Shown here: in pieces, positions 14,198 through 16,872 of the stretch
Layout of the letters: every line of letters starts with the position of its first letter
How positions within the stretch are numbered: position 1 is the stretch's first letter
Origin: Oscillospiraceae bacterium
GTDB taxonomy: Bacteria; Bacillota_A; Clostridia; Oscillospirales; Oscillospiraceae
Direction of reading: 5' to 3'
DNA length: 16,872 nucleotides
Assembly (NCBI GenBank): GCA_015068175.1
Contig: SVLA01000027.1
Coordinates: forward strand, 1-16,872
Position numbers and translations under genes: made by a program
Notes under the pieces: generated by a model
Told to the model about the DNA's origin: nothing
Database searches by the model: none
What the model saw: the letters and a program-made list of their open reading frames with translations, nothing else

Positions 14198-15469
14198 ATG
14201 ATCCCCGCAATCATTCTCTTTGCCGTTACCTATGTGCTGATGCTGACCTTCAGCAAGTACCGCCCCTATATCGCCCTGGGCTCCGCCCTGGTATTCATCG
14301 TCAGCGGCATGCTGCCCCCGGAGCAGATCATCCCCAACCTGGATTTTAACGTCCTGCTGATGATCGCCGGCACCATGGGCATCGTCCAGCTCTTCATCGA
14401 CTCCAAAATGCCCTCCCTGCTGGCGGATGTCATTATGGAAAAGGTCCCCAACGTCCAGATGGCCGCCGTGGCCCTGGCCCTGTTCGCCGGCATCATCTCC
14501 GCATTCGTGGATAACGTGGCCACGGTGCTGATGGTAGCCCCCGTGGCCCTGGCCATCTGTCAGAAGCTGAAGACCAACCCCATCCCCTTCATCATCGGCA
14601 TCGCCGTTTCTTCCAATCTCCAGGGTGCCGCCACCTTGGTGGGAGACACCACCGCCATCATGCTTGGTTCCGCCCTGGACATGAGCTTCCTGGATTTCTT
14701 CCTTTATAACGGCAAACCCGGTATGTTCTTCGTGGTGGAACTGGGCGCCGTGGTCTCCGCCCTGATCCTGGCCTGGATCTTCCGGAAGGAAAAGGCCCCC
14801 ATTCCCCAGGCCGCGCAGCGCACCGAAGTCACCGACTATGTCCCCTCTGCCCTGCTAGTGGGCACCATCGTCCTGCTGATCGCCGCCTCCTTTATCCCCA
14901 ACAAACCCGACACCACCAACGGCCTGATCTGCTGCGGTCTGCTCCTCATCGGCCTGGTATACAACTATATCCGCAGCAAGAACCTGAAGGCCATCCTGGA
15001 TCCCATCAAAGCCATCGACTTTGAGACCATCGGATTGCTGGTGGGTCTGTTCCTGATGATCGGCGGCATTTCCCACATGGGCGTCATCGATGCCCTGGCG
15101 GGCCTGCTGGCCAAATTGGGCGGCGGCAACGTATTTTTGATGTACACCATCATCGTCTGGGCCTCCGTGCTGATCTCCGCCTTTATCGACAACATCCCCT
15201 ATGTGGCCACCATGATCCCCGTCATCGCTTCTCTGGGTGTGGAGATGGGCTGTGATCCCACGGTGCTGTACTTCGGCCTGCTGTCCGGCGCCACCCTGGG
15301 CGGCAACTGCACCCCCATCGGCGCATCCGCCAACATCACCGGCATCGGCATCCTCCGCAAGGCCGGCTACGAGGTGAAGAACGGCGACTTCTTCAAGATC
15401 GGCATTCCCTTCACCCTGGCGGCCATCATTCCCGCCTATATCCTGCTGTGGATCTTCTTCGGCGTGTAA
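14198..15469 (+). CDS. ArsB/NhaD-type ion transporter superfamily permease
   Basis: A 423-residue integral membrane protein with about 10-12 hydrophobic segments. It shows the internal duplication of the ion transporter superfamily: SAFVDNVATVLMVAPVALA in the first half and SAFIDNIPYVATMIPVIAS in the second, each followed by a re-entrant-type stretch (VSSNLQGAATLVGDTTAIM and GATLGGNCTPIGASANITG). These are the substrate- and ion-binding hairpins of ArsB, NhaD and SLC13-like carriers. Candidates are Na+/H+ exchange, anion (arsenite) export or dicarboxylate uptake; the two DN pairs fit Na+/H+ or ArsB-like types. The start ATG 14198 follows AAGGAGG at 7 bases. It diverges from the KdpDE-like operon and may be controlled by it. 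No arsR, arsC or arsA is seen. Confidence 0.85.
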   Translation: MIPAIILFAVTYVLMLTFSKYRPYIALGSALVFIVSGMLPPEQIIPNLDFNVLLMIAGTMGIVQLFIDSKMPSLLADVIMEKVPNVQMAAVALALFAGIISAFVDNVATVLMVAPVALAICQKLKTNPIPFIIGIAVSSNLQGAATLVGDTTAIMLGSALDMSFLDFFLYNGKPGMFFVVELGAVVSALILAWIFRKEKAPIPQAAQRTEVTDYVPSALLVGTIVLLIAASFIPNKPDTTNGLICCGLLLIGLVYNYIRSKNLKAILDPIKAIDFETIGLLVGLFLMIGGISHMGVIDALAGLLAKLGGGNVFLMYTIIVWASVLISAFIDNIPYVATMIPVIASLGVEMGCDPTVLYFGLLSGATLGGNCTPIGASANITGIGILRKAGYEVKNGDFFKIGIPFTLAAIIPAYILLWIFFGV

Positions 15470-15483
15470 AAAAGCATAAACTC

Positions 15484-15510
15484 ACCGGGTGCGGACCTTC
15501 CGCACCCGGT
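15484..15510. terminator. Hairpin between convergent genes, probably bidirectional
   Basis: ACCGGGTGCGGA pairs with TCCGCACCCGGT (12 base pairs, CCT loop) in the short gap between the permease stop and the nuclease stop. U-tracts are weak on both sides. Confidence 0.85.
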
Positions 15511-15516
15511 AGTTGT

Positions 15517-16737
15517 TTACTTCATGGCTTCCCTGAAAGCATTCTGCCATTGGTGGCTGGGCATTTTGGCGGCGTGGGCCACCAGATGGATGCCCATATC
15601 CCTGGCCCGAAGCCGGAAGGCTTCCAGGCTGGCATCCACCTTGCCGATATCCGTGGCAATGAGCATCTTCCGGGCGTAAGGGCCGCCGAAGCGCTCCGCC
15701 ACGGTGGTCAGCTTGTACAGCTCGTCCTCCTCCACGTTGCCGTGCTTGCAGGATACGAACAGCGGCACCCCGTTGCGGACGGCGATCAGGTCGATCTCGT
15801 TCCGGGTCTCCGGGATCCAGGCATCAGGATCGTACAAAATGCCGTCCCAGTCGATAAGCACCCCGGGGACGCAGTCCTGGAAGAAGGGTTCCCCATCTTC
15901 CGCCGTCGCCCGGGCCTCCAGCACCGCCCGGGCCTCCAGCAGATTGCCCTGCTTGTATGTACAATGGCGCAGAAGTTCGTTATTATAGGAATATTGGAGG
16001 CAGTTTTCGGAGCTTTCGTCCTTCACCACCCCCACATCCTGCAGTTCCCTCAGCAGTTGCCGCATCTGGGCCAGCTTGGCCTCAAAATTCTTCATGCCGG
16101 CGGCAATATGGGGCAGGTACAAAAACACCTGGGTCCGGGAATCGGCCCGGCTCTCAAATTCCCCCAGGATGGTGATGGCCCGGTTCCAGGCCCGGCTGTC
16201 CTGGCAGGAATAGTCCCACACGGCCTGAATATCCTCCGCCGTGTAGTGTTCCTTGGGCACGAAGCCGTTGGCCGCAACGGTGCCGCCGTGGAGGGCGATC
16301 AACTCCGCCACCGTAAGGGTCACCGGTTCCCCGGGGATCACCCAGCCGTCGCCGTCGCAATCCTTCCATCTGCCCAGGGCGGGGTCGTATTTCTGCACCG
16401 ACACCCGGCGCCGGACCCATTTGTCCAGACCTGCCAGAGCCGCGCCCAGGGCCATGATCACCGGCTCATCGCCGTTGGTCAGATCCACCACGCAGTTTTC
16501 CTCCTCCTCAAACAGCTTCCGCAGGGCGGGGATCAGGCTGCCCATTTCCTCCGTGTCGGCTTCCACCGTTTCCACCACGGTCTCCATGGCCCGCTGGGCC
16601 AAAAGCTTTTCATAACGGGCCACCACCGGGGCCATTTGCTCCTTGCTGCCCAGGTAGATCAGTTTTTCAGGCTTCAGATTCAGGCAGGCGGAAATATCGT
16701 CCACGGGAACGCCGGAGAAACACTCGATCAGGGTCAT
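15517..16737 (-). CDS. Card1/Can2-like CARF-nuclease (DUF1887 family)
   Basis: A 406-residue protein with the DUF1887 layout. The N-terminal CARF domain (about 1-140) begins MTLIECFSG, continues LKPEKLIYLGS at 21-31, and has a ligand-pocket motif DLTNGDEPVIMALG at 85-98 (DLTGGTK-like in relatives). A linker and winged-helix-like part follows at about 165-285. The C-terminal PD-(D/E)XK nuclease has NEID at 313-316 and VSCK at 328-331 (Lys331), so the usual Glu of the ExK pair is Ser329. In family members such as Card1, cyclic oligoadenylate made by type III CRISPR complexes binds the CARF domain and switches on DNA/RNA cleavage. The start ATG 16735-16737 follows AAGGAG at 8 bases. No cas gene or CRISPR array is visible; the right edge is only 135 bases upstream. 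Family assignment is strong, CRISPR linkage unproven. Confidence 0.85.
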   Translation of the reverse strand: MTLIECFSGVPVDDISACLNLKPEKLIYLGSKEQMAPVVARYEKLLAQRAMETVVETVEADTEEMGSLIPALRKLFEEEENCVVDLTNGDEPVIMALGAALAGLDKWVRRRVSVQKYDPALGRWKDCDGDGWVIPGEPVTLTVAELIALHGGTVAANGFVPKEHYTAEDIQAVWDYSCQDSRAWNRAITILGEFESRADSRTQVFLYLPHIAAGMKNFEAKLAQMRQLLRELQDVGVVKDESSENCLQYSYNNELLRHCTYKQGNLLEARAVLEARATAEDGEPFFQDCVPGVLIDWDGILYDPDAWIPETRNEIDLIAVRNGVPLFVSCKHGNVEEDELYKLTTVAERFGGPYARKMLIATDIGKVDASLEAFRLRARDMGIHLVAHAAKMPSHQWQNAFREAMK

Positions 16738-16764
16738 GTCCTCAACTCCTTGTATTATTAATTC

Positions 16765-16868
16765 GTAGTTTTAGAGTCCCTAATCAGGGATATATGCTAC
16801 ACTGTAAGGGATGCTGTGGATAGGTTCACCACCTCCTACCGCAAGACGGTTGAAAAAAGGCTCCAACC
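16765..16868. other. Run of three potential hairpins upstream of the CARF-nuclease gene
   Basis: Three helices can be drawn in order. The first is GTAG (16765-16768) with CTAC (16797-16800) enclosing TCCCT/AGGGA (16777-16781, 16786-16790). The second is GG(A)TAGG (16818-16824) with CCTACC (16835-16840). The third is GGTTG (16848-16852) with CAACC (16864-16868). CTGTGG (16814-16819) could instead pair with CCACAG at the very edge (16867-16872). I recognise no known RNA family. It could be the structured leader of the nuclease mRNA (minus strand), a separate RNA on the plus strand, or chance. Confidence 0.35.
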
Positions 16869-16872
16869 ACAG

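Noticed and set aside
15448..16761. 437-codon plus-strand frame over the CARF-nuclease
   Set aside because: Shadow with Gly/His/Pro-rich low-complexity translation; the minus strand carries the recognisable CARF and nuclease motifs.
16769..16800. CRISPR repeat or tracrRNA start (GTTTTAGAG opening followed by a hairpin)
   Set aside because: Only one copy is present in the window, with no spacer-repeat periodicity, and it matches no repeat I can name with confidence. Kept only as a structured region.
1..16872. tRNA, rRNA, insertion sequences, integrases or attachment sites
   Set aside because: No cloverleaf, rRNA-like sequence, transposase or integrase frame was recognised on either strand.

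Overview
The window looks like chromosome of a gut-type Firmicute, most likely a Clostridia member of the Oscillospirales sort. The grounds are strong AGGAGG-type ribosome binding sites, Gram-positive lipoprotein signals, a LexA of Gram-positive type, a KdpDE-like pair, a Card1/DUF1887-type gene and many short genes with tight hairpin terminators. This assignment is inference from gene style; no rRNA or other marker gene is present.

Region 1 (1-6127) is a carbohydrate-degradation locus. A minus-strand operon runs leftwards from about 4935: a cytoplasmic GH36 alpha-galactosidase-like enzyme, a surface lipoprotein SGNH/CE6-type esterase, a surface lipoprotein GH43-type beta-propeller glycosidase, and a secreted protein with 179-residue repeats that runs off the left edge. 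Gaps between genes are 15-40 bases, each holding a good ribosome binding site. An AraC-family regulator diverges from it at 5231; the shared intergenic region carries a consensus promoter for araC and a perfect AATTGC-AC-GCAATT inverted repeat. Together these suggest a regulated system that deacylates and trims a galactose- or arabinose/xylose-decorated polysaccharide at the cell surface and finishes the oligosaccharide inside. No transporter is visible in the window.

Region 2 (6128-10970) holds a 37-codon remnant of an SGNH hydrolase with its own promoter and terminator, an HD-domain hydrolase, a large CvpA-like membrane protein with a roughly 590-residue helical tail (minus strand), and an FHS-like MFS transporter.

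Region 3 (11036-15510) holds a ferritin-like protein lacking several metal ligands, LexA, and a KdpD/KdpE-like two-component system with no kdpFABC beside it. The two-component operon diverges from an ArsB/NhaD (ion transporter superfamily) permease, which may be its target.

Region 4 (15511-16872) holds a Card1-like CARF-nuclease (DUF1887 family), a cyclic-oligoadenylate-type defence effector, with no CRISPR array or cas gene in view. A run of three potential hairpins follows up to the right edge and may be a structured RNA or leader.
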